The position numbers and the translations under genes were made by a program. Under the pieces are notes generated by a model. It saw nothing but the letters and a program-made list of their open reading frames with translations. It was not told where the DNA came from and ran no database searches. From Methylophilaceae bacterium 11 (GTDB taxonomy: Bacteria > Pseudomonadota > Gammaproteobacteria > Burkholderiales > Methylophilaceae), in assembly GCA_000525025.1 (NCBI GenBank), contig JCKJ01000001.1, positions 2,722,830 to 2,786,829 of the forward strand: DNA of 64,000 nt. The letters are read 5' to 3'. Positions 49,930 through 60,219 of this stretch are shown here, one piece after another. Position 1 is the first letter of the stretch, and the number at the start of each line of letters is the position of its first letter.

Positions 49930-50796
49930 TTAAGCCACTGCTGCCGCGCCACCAACGATCTCTGAGATCTCTTTGGTAATCGCCGCTTGACGCGCTTTGT
50001 TGTAAACCAGTTTCAATTCGCCAATGACGTTTTTCGCATTGTCAGAGGCTGATTTCATCGCCACCATACGTGCAGATTGCTCAGATGCCATATTTTCTGC
50101 CACTGCATTATAAATAAGTGACTCGATATAACGCATCATCAACTCGTCAATGACTGGCTTAGCTTCTGGTTCGTAGATGTAATCCCAATGGCCTTTCGCG
50201 CTACCTAATTGCTCACCACTGAGTGGTAGCAATTGTTGCATGGTTGGCTCTTGCTTCATCGTGTTGATGAATTTGGTATAGCAGATATACAACTGATCAA
50301 TTTCGCCAGCAGTATAGGCATCTAACATCACTTTGATGGTACCAATCAGCTTTTCCAAATGCGGTGTGTCACCCAAACCGGTGATGTGTGACCTCACGTC
50401 CGCACCCACACGGGTCATGAAACCAAAGCCTTTGTTGCCAATGGCACTCACTGCGATTTTCTTGCCTTCGGTTTCCCAAGTTTTCATTTGGTTCACAGAC
50501 AAACGCAATACGTTGGTGTTCAAGCCGCCGCACAAGCCTTTATCCGAGCTCACCACAATCAAACCCACATTCTTTACCACATCACGTTTGATTAAAAACG
50601 GATGTTTGTATTCAGCTTGCGCGTAAGAAAGGTGAGCGGCAACGTTACGAATCTTCTCAGCATATGGACGGCTGGCACGCATTCTGTCCTGCGCTTTACG
50701 CATTTTAGAGGCGGCTACCATTTCCATTGCCTTGGTGATCTTACGTGTATTTTCTACACTTTTGATCTTGGTTCTAATCTCTTTACTACCAGCCAT
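49930..50796 (-). CDS. atpG: ATP synthase gamma subunit
   Basis: Rotor shaft of F1. 288 residues with the N-terminal helix [35 protein letters not shown] and the C-terminal helix [44 protein letters not shown], both diagnostic. It lies between atpA and atpD with normal short gaps. Confidence 0.98.
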   Translation of the reverse strand: MAGSKEIRTKIKSVENTRKITKAMEMVAASKMRKAQDRMRASRPYAEKIRNVAAHLSYAQAEYKHPFLIKRDVVKNVGLIVVSSDKGLCGGLNTNVLRLSVNQMKTWETEGKKIAVSAIGNKGFGFMTRVGADVRSHITGLGDTPHLEKLIGTIKVMLDAYTAGEIDQLYICYTKFINTMKQEPTMQQLLPLSGEQLGSAKGHWDYIYEPEAKPVIDELMMRYIESLIYNAVAENMASEQSARMVAMKSASDNAKNVIGELKLVYNKARQAAITKEISEIVGGAAAVA

Positions 50797-50820
50797 TTTG
50801 TGTCCTAGATAGTCGTTAAA

Positions 50821-52362
50821 TTAGTAGGCGTTGGTTGCTTTAAAGTCTTGAATCGCTGCTTCAACTGCTTTTTCGTTATCGCCGCTTAAGTCTTTACTCG
50901 CTTCAATGCCATCCATCAATTTAGCGTATTTAGAACCCATGAAACCGTGCAATGCATTTTCAAACGCTAATACTTTATTGGTTGGTACGTCGTCAAAGTA
51001 ACCTTTGTTCGCCGCAAATAAGGTAATCGCCATTTTAGAAACGCTTAAAGGTGCGTATTGCGCTTGTTTCATCAGCTCGGTAAACATACGACCACGATCC
51101 AATTGCTTACGTGTAGCTTCATCCAAATCAGAAGCGAACTGCGCAAACGCAGCCAACTCACGGTATTGCGCCAATGCCAAACGTACGCCGCCACCTAATT
51201 TTTTGATGACTTTAGTTTGCGCTGCACCACCTACGCGAGATACTGAAATACCGGCGTTAATCGCTGGACGGATACCGGCGTTAAATAAGTCAGTTTCCAA
51301 GAAGATCTGACCATCGGTAATCGAAATCACATTGGTTGGTACGAATGCTGACACGTCACCAGCTGCTGTTTCAATCACTGGCAACGCAGTCAATGAACCG
51401 GTTTTGCCTTTAACAGCACCGTTAGTGAATTTTTCTACATACTCTTCGTTTACACGCGCAGCACGCTCTAACAAACGTGAGTGGATGTAGAACACGTCGC
51501 CTGGGTAAGCTTCACGGCCTGGTGGACGACGTAATAGCAATGAAATTTGACGGTAAGCAATCGCTTGTTTGGTCAAGTCATCGTACACAATCAATGCATC
51601 TTCACCGCGGTCACGGAAGTATTCACCCATTGTACAACCTGCGTATGGTGCCAAGAATTGCAATGCAGCAGAGTCAGAAGCAGAAGCAGCCACCACAATG
51701 GTGTAAGCCATTGCGCCGTTTTCTTCCAATTTGCGTACCACGTTAGCAATGGTAGAAGCCTTTTGACCAATCGCTACGTAGATACAGGTCATGTTTTGAC
51801 CTTTTTGGTTGATGATTGCATCTACTGCAACCGCTGTTTTACCAGTTTGACGGTCACCAATGATCAATTCACGTTGACCACGGCCAACTGGCACCATGGA
51901 GTCAACTGATTTCAAACCGGTTTGCACTGGTTGTGACACCGATTTACGTGCAATCACGCCTGGTGCCACTTTTTCAATCTTGTCTGTTAATTTAGTTTTA
52001 ACTGGACCTTTACCATCAATTGGTTGGCCCAAAGCGTTCACCACGCGGCCAATCAATTCAGGGCCGACTGGCACTTCCAAAATACGGCCTGTACATTTAC
52101 ATACATCACCTTCGGTAATATGTTCGTAGTCACCCAATACCACGGCGCCCACTGAGTCACGCTCTAAGTTCAGCGCTAAACCGAATGTATTGCCAGGGAA
52201 CTCAATCATTTCACCTGACATCACGTTGGACAAACCGTGAATACGAACAATACCGTCAGTCACTGAAATCACTGTGCCCTGTGTACGTGCTTCAGCTGTG
52301 GTAGAAAAATTTTCTAATCTGCTTTTAATCAGTTCACTGATTTCTGATGTAGATAACTGCAT
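50821..52362 (-). CDS. atpA: ATP synthase alpha subunit
   Basis: Non-catalytic F1 subunit, 513 residues. P-loop GDRQTGKTA near 170, the alpha-type arginine finger in [35 protein letters not shown], and the N-terminal [24 protein letters not shown]. Normal length. The ATG follows a weak purine stretch; gap from atpH 50 nt. Confidence 0.98.
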   Translation of the reverse strand: MQLSTSEISELIKSRLENFSTTAEARTQGTVISVTDGIVRIHGLSNVMSGEMIEFPGNTFGLALNLERDSVGAVVLGDYEHITEGDVCKCTGRILEVPVGPELIGRVVNALGQPIDGKGPVKTKLTDKIEKVAPGVIARKSVSQPVQTGLKSVDSMVPVGRGQRELIIGDRQTGKTAVAVDAIINQKGQNMTCIYVAIGQKASTIANVVRKLEENGAMAYTIVVAASASDSAALQFLAPYAGCTMGEYFRDRGEDALIVYDDLTKQAIAYRQISLLLRRPPGREAYPGDVFYIHSRLLERAARVNEEYVEKFTNGAVKGKTGSLTALPVIETAAGDVSAFVPTNVISITDGQIFLETDLFNAGIRPAINAGISVSRVGGAAQTKVIKKLGGGVRLALAQYRELAAFAQFASDLDEATRKQLDRGRMFTELMKQAQYAPLSVSKMAITLFAANKGYFDDVPTNKVLAFENALHGFMGSKYAKLMDGIEASKDLSGDNEKAVEAAIQDFKATNAY

Positions 52363-52412
52363 TGTGGCTCCTAATTTTCTCTTTGCCTAAAGTTTGCTTA
52401 ATATCATGTGCC

Positions 52413-52949
52413 TTACGCGGTGAGCGAGTAGGCTAAATTTTGTAGTTGTCCTTTAACAGACGCATCGATAACGGTATCGCCAACGATGATTTTGAAGCCA
52501 CCAATCATTTCTGGATCAACAGAAACCGTTGCTTCGATTTTTTTGCCAAATTTGGCTTCTAAACGCTTCACCAAGTCTTTGGTTTCTGCAGCACTTGGTT
52601 TTGCAGAAGCAATGATCTGTGCATCTAAAGTACCTTCTTCTTGCGCTTTCAGCGCTTCAAACGCCTCAGTAATCGCTGGCAGTACAGATAAACGACCATA
52701 TTCCACCAATACCTTAATCAGGTTTTGACCATGCTCATTTAACTTATCGCCACACACTTTTAAGAAAGCAGCTTCCAAATCCGCACTCACCACTTTTGGG
52801 TCTTGAATGTAGGCTTGCATGTTCGCGTCATTGATGACGGCAGTTGCAAAACCTAACATTTCAGACCATTTAGCGAGCGCTTTTTTCTCTTTTGCCAACT
52901 TGTAAGCGGCTACAGCATAAGGTCTAGCGATGGTTGATAGTTCAGCCAT
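52413..52949 (-). CDS. atpH: ATP synthase delta subunit
   Basis: Peripheral-stalk connector between F1 and b. 178 residues with the family start STIARPYAVAAYKLA and the C-terminal VDPEMIGGFKIIVGDTVIDASVKGQLQNLA. It begins 9 nt after atpF. Sequence of this subunit is normally variable, and the position between atpF and atpA secures the call. Confidence 0.96.
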   Translation of the reverse strand: MAELSTIARPYAVAAYKLAKEKKALAKWSEMLGFATAVINDANMQAYIQDPKVVSADLEAAFLKVCGDKLNEHGQNLIKVLVEYGRLSVLPAITEAFEALKAQEEGTLDAQIIASAKPSAAETKDLVKRLEAKFGKKIEATVSVDPEMIGGFKIIVGDTVIDASVKGQLQNLAYSLTA

Positions 52950-52958
52950 GTCGTTTCC

Positions 52959-53429
52959 TTATAGTTCTGCTGCAAGTTTAGAAAGCATATCGCTATGCGC
53001 TTTGGCATCAATTTCTTTACGTAAGATTTTTTCTGCACCTGCTACGGCAAGGCTAGAAACTTGCGCACGCAAACCTTCTTTTGCACGGTTTACTTCTTGA
53101 TCGATTTCAGCTTTTGCACCTGCAATAATGCGATCACCTTCAACCTTAGCATTGGTTTTCGCTTCTTCAACAATTTGCGTAGCACGTTTTTCTGCTTGAC
53201 CAATGATCTCGCTCGCCTTTTGTTTAGCTTCTGTTAGCGCTGCTTCAGATTTCTTTGCAGCAACTTCCAAAGCACTTCTACCTTCTTGTGCTGCGGCTAA
53301 ACCATCAGCAATTTCCTTTTGGCGTGTTTCAATCGCTTTTAACAGCGGCGGCCAAACGAATTTCACCGTGAACCAAATCAGCACAGCAAATGCGATAGCT
53401 TGTGCGACTAGTGTAAAGTTAATGTTCAT
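52959..53429 (-). CDS. atpF: ATP synthase b subunit
   Basis: Membrane-anchored peripheral stalk. 156 residues: one N-terminal membrane helix ([27 protein letters not shown]) followed by a long charged coiled coil ([41 protein letters not shown]). Normal length for a b homodimer. Confidence 0.97.
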   Translation of the reverse strand: MNINFTLVAQAIAFAVLIWFTVKFVWPPLLKAIETRQKEIADGLAAAQEGRSALEVAAKKSEAALTEAKQKASEIIGQAEKRATQIVEEAKTNAKVEGDRIIAGAKAEIDQEVNRAKEGLRAQVSSLAVAGAEKILRKEIDAKAHSDMLSKLAAEL

Positions 53430-53513
53430 TTTTGATCCAAATTAAATATCAATAAAGCATGCGTCATTAAAGTGGTTTAAGCCCATGCTTAAACCAAATC
53501 ATTCACTACTTAA

Positions 53514-53837
<324 letters not shown>

Positions 53838-53861
53838 CTACAAAAACCTTGCTTCAATCAC

Positions 53862-54686
53862 TTAGTGTGATTCATGCGCCATGGCCAAATACACCACAGT
53901 CAACATCATAAAAATAAACGCTTGTAACGCCACAATCAGAATATGGAAGATAGACCAGCCAGCACCCAAAATTGCTGCAGCTACTGTACCGGTTAAGCCT
54001 GTAGCAGCCCACAAACCTAGCAACAAGAAAATCACTTCACCGGCATACATATTGCCGAACAAACGTAGAGAGTGAGAAAGTGGTTTTGACACATATTCAA
54101 TCATGTTGAATAAGAAATTAGCTGGCCACACCCAGACTTTGCTGCCAAATGGCGAACAGAATAGCTCGTGAATCCAACCACCCAAGCCTTTAGCTTTAAT
54201 AGAGAAGAAAATCATCAAGAACCAAACAGCCAACGCCAAAGCAAAGGTTGTATTAATATCGGAAGTAGGGACTGCACGCCATTTTTCGAAACCCAAGCTA
54301 TGCATGAATTTTGCAAAAATATCGACAGGTAAGAAGTCCATGGCATTCATTGCGAACACCCATAAAAAAACCGTCAATGCTGTTGGGGCAATAAAGCTAT
54401 GACGGTCACCGTGGAAAATATTTTTAACTTGGTCATCCACAAAACCAAACACTAACTCAACAAAGGCCTGACGTTTAGTTGGCACGCCAGCAGTAGCGCC
54501 ACGGGCTACCCACCATACCAGACCCATGACCACTAAACCCAGAAACACTGACATTGCCAATGTATCAATATGCAATGTCCAGAAACTACCATCGCCAACT
54601 GGCTGCGCATTAAAGCTTAAATGGTGGGCAATGTAACTAGATGGCGTTAGCGCATGTTCAGCTTGTTGTGCGTGTTCTGTCGTCAT
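53862..54686 (-). CDS. atpB: ATP synthase a subunit
   Basis: Stator half-channel subunit, 274 residues with about five to six helices. The essential Arg lies in [16 protein letters not shown], and the C-terminal [16 protein letters not shown] matches the family. Starts 41 nt after atpI, and 72 nt precede atpE. Confidence 0.97.
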   Translation of the reverse strand: MTTEHAQQAEHALTPSSYIAHHLSFNAQPVGDGSFWTLHIDTLAMSVFLGLVVMGLVWWVARGATAGVPTKRQAFVELVFGFVDDQVKNIFHGDRHSFIAPTALTVFLWVFAMNAMDFLPVDIFAKFMHSLGFEKWRAVPTSDINTTFALALAVWFLMIFFSIKAKGLGGWIHELFCSPFGSKVWVWPANFLFNMIEYVSKPLSHSLRLFGNMYAGEVIFLLLGLWAATGLTGTVAAAILGAGWSIFHILIVALQAFIFMMLTVVYLAMAHESH

Positions 54687-54727
54687 AATGTTCTTAAATA
54701 ACCGTTAATTAATTCTTCGTAGATAAA

Positions 54728-55120
54728 TCAAATCGATTTATCTGTTTTTGCTAATGCTGCACCAGAAAATATTGCTGCAGCCGCCAAACCGGCAATCAGC
54801 GCAAAAGGCACTAACTGCGCATATACTTTAAATACCACAAACAATAAAGTTGCAATCACTACAATCTTGACTGCTTCTGCTTTTAGCAAATTAACCAGCA
54901 CAGAGGAGGGCTCTTGATTCCCCTCATTTCGCGCTAAAATTCGCGACGCAATGTAAGCACCCACTAACACGGATAAGCCGCCAGCAAGCACCGAAAAGAA
55001 TGCATGCATCCCACTCAGCAACAAGGCCAGCACCGCCACCACTGCTGTCGCGGACATCTGCCATCGCATCATATTGCTAACCATATTATTTGTAGCTAAG
55101 CCGTTGTTCGTAGTGTTCAT
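54728..55120 (-). CDS. atpI: ATP synthase assembly protein AtpI
   Basis: Small membrane protein (130 residues, four helices) that helps assemble the c ring; not part of the final enzyme. The pattern MSATAVVAVLALLLSGMHAFFSVLAGGLSVLVGAYIASR is typical. First gene of the atp operon. Its ATG lacks a clear Shine-Dalgarno and lies 8 nt after a hairpin in the leader, so expression may be tuned. Confidence 0.93.
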   Translation of the reverse strand: MNTTNNGLATNNMVSNMMRWQMSATAVVAVLALLLSGMHAFFSVLAGGLSVLVGAYIASRILARNEGNQEPSSVLVNLLKAEAVKIVVIATLLFVVFKVYAQLVPFALIAGLAAAAIFSGAALAKTDKSI

Positions 55121-55128
55121 ACTTTTTT

Positions 55129-55149
55129 CATTTCAATGGTATTGAAATG
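55129..55149 (-). promoter_or_regulatory. Leader hairpin just before atpI
   Basis: CATTTCAA (55129-55136) and TTGAAATG (55142-55149) form a perfect 8-base stem with a 5-base loop, 8 nt upstream of the atpI start. There is no T-run in the transcript direction, so it is not a terminator; it may limit ribosome access to this first gene, which is commonly made in small amounts. Confidence 0.4.
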
Positions 55150-55171
55150 GGCTTTAGCCAAAGGAGCCGCG

Positions 55172-55200
55172 ATTTTGAATTATTACAGCCTTTTAGTCAA
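55172..55200 (-). promoter_or_regulatory. Probable promoter of the atp operon
   Basis: On the minus strand TTGACT (55200-55195), a 17-base spacer and CAAAAT (55177-55172). Transcription would begin near 55165, about 45 nt before atpI. It lies in the 164-base gap after parB, which has no terminator, so read-through from parB is also possible. Confidence 0.55.
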
Positions 55201-55284
55201 GCATTTAATGTACGTTAAATAACTGAATGTACTAGCAAAATGAAATACTTAGCACGTGTTTTATACTTTCGTATTGCATTCACC

Positions 55285-56133
55285 TTATTTGCGCGAGAGT
55301 TTTGCTATGATGTCGTCCAGTTGGTCTAGGTGACTATACTGAATCTTCAACGTACCGGCGCCGCTTGCTTTAGCTGCAATCGAAACCGTGGCGCCAAGCG
55401 CATCGCTCAAGCGCTCCTCCAATATCGCCACATCATCACGCACCTGTGCTTTTTGCTTGGTCGAGGACAATGCAGGTTGTTTTGCTGCACGCTCCACATC
55501 ACGCACGGATAAATCATTTTGTATGGTCTTATTGGCCAGCATCACTTGCTGTGCTGGCTCCAAACCAATTAACGCACGCGCATGGCCCATATCCAATTGA
55601 TTGTGCATGAGCAACTCTTGCACTGGCTGGCTTAAGGTCAGCAAACGTAACAAATTGGAGACCGCAACACGTGAACGTCCAACCGCCTGCGCAGCTTGTT
55701 CATGCGTCATCGCAAATTCATCGATTAAACGCTTAATGCCCAAGGCCTCTTCTAGCGGATTTAAGTTTTCACGTTGAATATTTTCAATCAAGGCCATCGC
55801 CAGCGCGGACTCATCTGCGATGGCACGCACCAATACCGGCACCTCATCCAAGCCCGCCAATTGAGAAGCGCGCCAACGACGTTCACCTGCAATAATTTCG
55901 TAGCGCTCATCGGCAATTTCGCGCACCAAAATAGGCTGCATGATGCCTTGCGCTTTGATGCTCTCCGCCAATGTCTCGAGCGCGGCATTGTCCATATAAG
56001 CCCGCGGCTGATACTTACCTGGCTGCAACTGACTCACGCGCAGCATGCGCAGCGCATCCGCCTCACCAACGGTGCCCATGTCACCCGCCAACAACGCATC
56101 CAATCCTCGACCCAAACCTTTAGGTTTTACCAT
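55285..56133 (-). CDS. parB: Chromosome partitioning protein ParB (Spo0J)
   Basis: CTP-dependent clamp that binds parS and spreads, for origin segregation. 282 residues. N-terminal basic box KPKGLGRGLDALL, CTPase motifs (ERRWRAS with preceding AGERRWR region), central helix-turn-helix (MTHEQAAQAVGRSRVAVSNLLRLL) and C-terminal dimer domain. Start ATG at 56133 has AAAAGG upstream; a GTG one codon earlier is equivalent. Operon with parA; three perfect parS sites lie within 3.5 kb. Confidence 0.97.
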   Translation of the reverse strand: MVKPKGLGRGLDALLAGDMGTVGEADALRMLRVSQLQPGKYQPRAYMDNAALETLAESIKAQGIMQPILVREIADERYEIIAGERRWRASQLAGLDEVPVLVRAIADESALAMALIENIQRENLNPLEEALGIKRLIDEFAMTHEQAAQAVGRSRVAVSNLLRLLTLSQPVQELLMHNQLDMGHARALIGLEPAQQVMLANKTIQNDLSVRDVERAAKQPALSSTKQKAQVRDDVAILEERLSDALGATVSIAAKASGAGTLKIQYSHLDQLDDIIAKLSRK

Positions 56134-56154
56134 CACACCGACCTTTTAAAATAG

Positions 56155-56916
56155 TTATTGTTTTGCATGAATAATTTCGTTCGCCAACTCTAAATAAGCC
56201 ATCGCACCTTTAGAGGTTTTGTCATACATCAGCACTGGCATGCCGTAACTTGGCGCTTCTGCCAAACGAATATTTCTTGGAATCACTGTTTGATACACTT
56301 TTTTGCCGAAGTGACTCACTAACTGCGAAGACACTTGGCTAGCCAACATATTGCGGTTATCAAACATGGTGCGCAACAGCCCTTCAATTTCCAGTACCGG
56401 ATTTAAATGCGCACGCACTTTTTTAATGGTATTCACCAAATCAGACAATCCTTCCAGCGCATAGTATTCACACTGCATGGGGATCATCACTGAATGCGCT
56501 GCAGTCAATGCATTGACCGTGACTAAATTGAGGGCAGGGGGGCAATCCAACAACACGTAATCATATGCACCATCCAACTGAGCGATGGCTTGCTTTAAAC
56601 GCGTCTCGCGTGCCATCTCATTTACCAGCTCAACTTCCGCACCGGCCAGCTCGCGATTGGACGGCGCAACGTCAAACCCGCCTTGCTCGCTAGGCACAAT
56701 AACCTCCTGCAAGGTTTTATCATTAATCAATACATGATAGATACTATATTTCAAATGCGCTTTATCAATACCACTGCCGGTACTGGCATTACCTTGCGGG
56801 TCTAAATCCACCAGCAATACTTTTTTGCCGCGGTGCGCCAAGCTAGCCGCCAGATTCACGCAGGTAGTGGTTTTACCCACACCGCCTTTTTGATTTGTAA
56901 TTGCCAGAATTTTCAT
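56155..56916 (-). CDS. parA: Chromosome partitioning ATPase ParA (Soj)
   Basis: ATPase that, with ParB-parS, moves origins apart. 253 residues; deviant Walker A KGGVGKTT (10-17), Asp in LLVDLDPQGN and the switch region VLLDCPPALNLVTVNAL. It overlaps rsmG by four bases (ATGA), so translation is coupled. Normal length. The 203-residue ParA at 5844 is a distinct orphan. Confidence 0.97.
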   Translation of the reverse strand: MKILAITNQKGGVGKTTTCVNLAASLAHRGKKVLLVDLDPQGNASTGSGIDKAHLKYSIYHVLINDKTLQEVIVPSEQGGFDVAPSNRELAGAEVELVNEMARETRLKQAIAQLDGAYDYVLLDCPPALNLVTVNALTAAHSVMIPMQCEYYALEGLSDLVNTIKKVRAHLNPVLEIEGLLRTMFDNRNMLASQVSSQLVSHFGKKVYQTVIPRNIRLAEAPSYGMPVLMYDKTSKGAMAYLELANEIIHAKQ

Positions 56917-57548
56917 GCATGACCTTCAAACACAACACTATCAAATATAATCAGATGTCTTTCCGCTGCCAAACCCGCTACCCGTAATGGAATCACCGCC
57001 TTGGGCTGCGCAACTAACTTTTCCAGCTCAGGCGCGGGCACCAGGCCTTTCATGGCCAGCCATTCACCAGGGCTTGCAATTAAGTGTTGGGTGAGCTGAA
57101 ACAACAACGCGATTTCAGAAAAAGCCCTTGAAATCACTTGATTGAACAATTGCTGCGGCTGAAATGTTTCTACCCGCGCATGCACAACTGTTAAGTTGTC
57201 CAAGCCCAACTCACCTTTGACTTGCCGCATAAAGATGGCTTTCTTTTGCACCGTATCAATAGTGGTCACTTGTAGGTCGGGTCGACAAATGGCCAATACA
57301 ATTCCGGGCAAACCAGCACCACTGCCAACATCTAGTAAATACGGCCCTTTAACGTATGGCAGCACACTCAAACTATCCAACAAATGTAACGTCACCATTT
57401 GTTTGGGATCACGTACCGCGGTCAAGTTATATACTTTGTTCCACTTTTGTAGCAAAGCCAAGTACTGCAACAATGTGTGTTGCGCCTGTTCATTGACATC
57501 CAAACCCATCTGGCGGATGCCATCGGCCAATTGCTCCGCCTCTGTCAT
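56913..57548 (-). CDS. rsmG: 16S rRNA G527 N7-methyltransferase RsmG (GidB)
   Basis: SAM-dependent enzyme methylating 16S rRNA G527; loss gives low-level streptomycin resistance in other bacteria. 211 residues with the SAM-binding [28 protein letters not shown], and [12 protein letters not shown] upstream of it. Overlaps mnmG and parA by 4 nt each. Confidence 0.97.
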   Translation of the reverse strand: MTEAEQLADGIRQMGLDVNEQAQHTLLQYLALLQKWNKVYNLTAVRDPKQMVTLHLLDSLSVLPYVKGPYLLDVGSGAGLPGIVLAICRPDLQVTTIDTVQKKAIFMRQVKGELGLDNLTVVHARVETFQPQQLFNQVISRAFSEIALLFQLTQHLIASPGEWLAMKGLVPAPELEKLVAQPKAVIPLRVAGLAAERHLIIFDSVVFEGHA

Positions 57549-59461
57549 GCTGCTTCGATATTAGTCTGCGCTGCTTGCTTTTTATGTTTGCGCTTTAAAT
57601 ACACCAACAACAACGAAATAGTTGCCGGCGTAATGCCTGAGATACGGCCAGCCTGGCCAATCGTTTCTGGCTTATGCGCCACCAACTTTTGACGCGCCTC
57701 AATGCTCAACCCATGCACATCCGCATAGTCAATCTCGGCACCTAGCTTAATATGCTCACTGCCTTTTTGTTTGGCAATTTCATCTTTTTGACGGTCGATA
57801 TACCCTTGATATTTGGCGGCAATCTCGACCTGCTCACGCACAGATGCATCAAGCTCACCCATGCCCAGTTTACCCAAGCTCAGCATGCCCTCGTAACTTA
57901 CTTCTGGGCGACGCAACAATTCAAACAAGCTGTACTCATGCTCTAAAGGCTTACCTAAAATCGCCGCTTGTGTTTCACGTGAAACATCGTCTGCCGCCAC
58001 TTGCACAAACGTCTTTTTCAAGCGCTCTTGCTCACGCGATACAGCTTCTAGTTTTTTCTCAAAAGCCGCCCAGCGCGCATCGTCAACCAAGCCCAACTCT
58101 CGGCCCTTAGCGGTTAAACGCATATCCGCATTGTCTTCACGCAGCTGTAAGCGGTACTCGGCACGACTGGTAAACATGCGGTATGGCTCAGTCACGCCGG
58201 TGGTAATCAAGTCATCCACCAACACACCCAAATATGCCTCATCCCGTGCAGGACACCAGCCTTCTTTTTCTTGCGCATAAAGCGCCGCATTAGCACCCGC
58301 AAGCAAACCTTGCGCAGCCGCCTCTTCATAACCGGTGGTACCGTTAATCTGACCGGCAAAAAACAAACCTTGAACTGTTTTTGTCTCTAAGGTATTTTTT
58401 AGACCACGCGGATCGTAGTAATCGTACTCAATGGCATAACCAGGCCTAAGGATATGCGCATTCTCCAAACCCTTGATTGAGCGGACCAAGCCCAATTGAA
58501 TATCAAACGGCAAACTCGTAGAAATACCATTCGGGTAAATCTCATTGGTATTTAAGCCTTCTGGCTCCAAAAAGATTTGATGCGACTCTTTATCTGCGAA
58601 GCGGTGAATTTTATCTTCTACGCTCGGACAGTAGCGCGGGCCCACGCCCTCAATCACTCCCGTGTACATCGGTGAGCGATCCAAACCACTGCGGATAATG
58701 TCATGCGTGCGTTCATTCGTATGCGTAATCCAGCAAGGTAGTTGTGCCGGGTGTTGTGCCACATTGCCCAAAAATGAAAACACTGGCACCGGGTAATCAC
58801 CAGGCTGTTCCGCCATCACACTATAATCAATGGTGCGTCCATCAATACGGGGAGGGGTGCCGGTTTTTAAACGCCCCGCTGGCAAACCAATCTCGCGCAG
58901 ACGCGCTGCGAGAGAAATAGCAGGGGGGTCGCCGGCGCGGCCAGCACTATAGTTTTGTAAACCCACATGCACCAAACCGCCCAAGAATGTGCCAGCGGTA
59001 AGCACGACCGACTTAGAAGAAAAGCGCAGGCCGATTTGCGTCACCACGCCCACCGCTTTATCGCCCTCTAAAATAATATCGTCTACCGCTTGTTGAAACA
59101 GCCATAAATTGGTCTGATTCTCTAAGCGTCTACGAATGGCTGCTTTATACAGAATACGATCCGCCTGTGCACGTGTTGCGCGCACCGCCGGACCTTTGCT
59201 TGAATTTAAAATTCTAAACTGGATACCACCTTCGTCAGTGGCCATCGCCATCGCACCACCTAGCGCATCCACCTCTTTGACCAAATGCCCTTTACCAATC
59301 CCGCCAATGCTAGGATTGCAGGACATCTGCCCTAAAGTCTCGATATTATGGGTAAGTAATAGAGTTTTTTGCCCCATACGCGCTGCCGCCAAGGCGGCTT
59401 CCGTACCGGCATGGCCACCACCCACCACAATCACATCAAATTTATCTGGAAATTGCATCAT
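57545..59461 (-). CDS. mnmG: tRNA uridine-5-carboxymethylaminomethyl enzyme MnmG (GidA)
   Basis: FAD enzyme that, with MnmE, modifies U34 of certain tRNAs. The protein has the FAD motif [19 protein letters not shown] near its start and [20 protein letters not shown] segment, and a normal length near 638. The start is one of two adjacent ATGs (59461/59458), a GTG at 59467 being a weaker choice. Its coding sequence holds a perfect parS site (57971-57986) read as VSRET. Confidence 0.97.
   Translation of the reverse strand: MMQFPDKFDVIVVGGGHAGTEAALAAARMGQKTLLLTHNIETLGQMSCNPSIGGIGKGHLVKEVDALGGAMAMATDEGGIQFRILNSSKGPAVRATRAQADRILYKAAIRRRLENQTNLWLFQQAVDDIILEGDKAVGVVTQIGLRFSSKSVVLTAGTFLGGLVHVGLQNYSAGRAGDPPAISLAARLREIGLPAGRLKTGTPPRIDGRTIDYSVMAEQPGDYPVPVFSFLGNVAQHPAQLPCWITHTNERTHDIIRSGLDRSPMYTGVIEGVGPRYCPSVEDKIHRFADKESHQIFLEPEGLNTNEIYPNGISTSLPFDIQLGLVRSIKGLENAHILRPGYAIEYDYYDPRGLKNTLETKTVQGLFFAGQINGTTGYEEAAAQGLLAGANAALYAQEKEGWCPARDEAYLGVLVDDLITTGVTEPYRMFTSRAEYRLQLREDNADMRLTAKGRELGLVDDARWAAFEKKLEAVSREQERLKKTFVQVAADDVSRETQAAILGKPLEHEYSLFELLRRPEVSYEGMLSLGKLGMGELDASVREQVEIAAKYQGYIDRQKDEIAKQKGSEHIKLGAEIDYADVHGLSIEARQKLVAHKPETIGQAGRISGITPATISLLLVYLKRKHKKQAAQTNIEAA
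57971..57986. other. parS site 1, inside mnmG
   Basis: TGTTTCACGTGAAACA, a perfect 16-base ParB palindrome, lying within the mnmG reading frame and about 1.8 kb from the parB start. An in-frame parS in mnmG is known from other bacteria. Confidence 0.97.
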
Positions 59462-59535
59462 AAGCACTGCATTATCAATTCGGTTAAAGGTGGAATTTTA
59501 TAGCAAAACAGATAGTTACGTCACTTATTTATCTA

Positions 59536-59551
59536 TGTTTCACGTGAAACA
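59536..59551. other. parS site 2, upstream of mnmG
   Basis: Perfect TGTTTCACGTGAAACA in the intergenic region between mnmG and the DUF2853 gene. Confidence 0.97.
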
Positions 59552-59605
59552 TACCCGCAAAGCATAATACTAAACATTGATTCAAGAAGTATAGACAACC
59601 TTGAT

Positions 59606-59621
59606 TGTTTCACGTGAAACA
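59606..59621. other. parS site 3, upstream of mnmG
   Basis: Perfect TGTTTCACGTGAAACA, 70 bases from site 2, in the same intergenic region. Confidence 0.97.
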
Positions 59622-59825
59622 AACGCAGCGCGCGTTTGAACCGTTAAGTATTGACGAAGGCCCACCGATGCGCCTATAGTGATATCGGCGGCACGGTAGT
59701 TAGTGCGCTTCTTGCAATTGCCTCTACCGGCAAACCTGGGGCGCCAACTGGCACAACTGGCAGACCATTTCACCATTCCATAAAGGTGAAGATTAATATT
59801 TTTCAATGTACTGAGGAGATTAAAG
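59622..59825. other. Region between parS sites and DUF2853
   Basis: About 200 bases without a convincing gene; together with the parS stretch (from 59462) it forms a 364-base gap. It must hold the promoter and leader of the DUF2853 gene; GAGGAG lies just before its ATG. A frame on the minus strand (59582-59806) runs through parS 3 and is not supported. Confidence 0.4.
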
Positions 59826-60155
59826 ATGGCAGATATTCAAGCGCATAAAGATTTCGTTACCAAGTATGCAAAAAATGTAAATACAGCAGCGCTAGATGGC
59901 TTAGCAAAAAACTATGCTTTGGTACTTTCAAACAATGATTCACAATACGTAGCTGCAAGTGACGAATCTGAAAGAGTCACCGTGCGTGAAAACTTTTTAA
60001 AGAAAAAACTGGGATTAACCGATTCTGATGCCACTTTAGATGCTGCAGTGGTTGCGGTGGGTGAAACTTTAAAAGAGGAGCGCTTTAAATCTCGCTTAGC
60101 TTACTACTATTTGTTAGCGGAGAAATTTAACAAACTAAGCGTGTTCGTCAAATAA
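59826..60155 (+). CDS. DUF2853 family protein
   Basis: Small soluble protein of 109 residues. It matches the DUF2853 family: a first half with KDFVTKYAKNVNTAALDGLAKNYALVL, then the family's ENFLKKKLGLTDSDATLDAAVVAVGETL and a final helix YYYLLAEKFNKLSVFV. Function unknown. GAGGAG lies about seven bases before the ATG. It interrupts the usual mnmE-mnmG adjacency and faces the opposite direction. Confidence 0.85.
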   Translation: MADIQAHKDFVTKYAKNVNTAALDGLAKNYALVLSNNDSQYVAASDESERVTVRENFLKKKLGLTDSDATLDAAVVAVGETLKEERFKSRLAYYYLLAEKFNKLSVFVK

Positions 60156-60189
60156 GACCGTTAAATAAATTTCAACGATACGCCCCACC

Positions 60190-60219
60190 AAAAGACCATT
60201 TTAACAAATGGTCTTTTTT
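60190..60219. terminator. Bidirectional terminator after DUF2853 and mnmE
   Basis: GACCATTT (60194-60201), loop TAAC and AAATGGTC (60206-60213), with A and T runs on both sides. Its right end overlaps the mnmE stop codon (60218-60220). Serves the two convergent genes. Confidence 0.9.

Noticed and set aside
59582..59806. 74-codon minus-strand frame in the parS region
   Set aside because: It runs through a perfect parS site, and its sequence has no family character or ribosome site.
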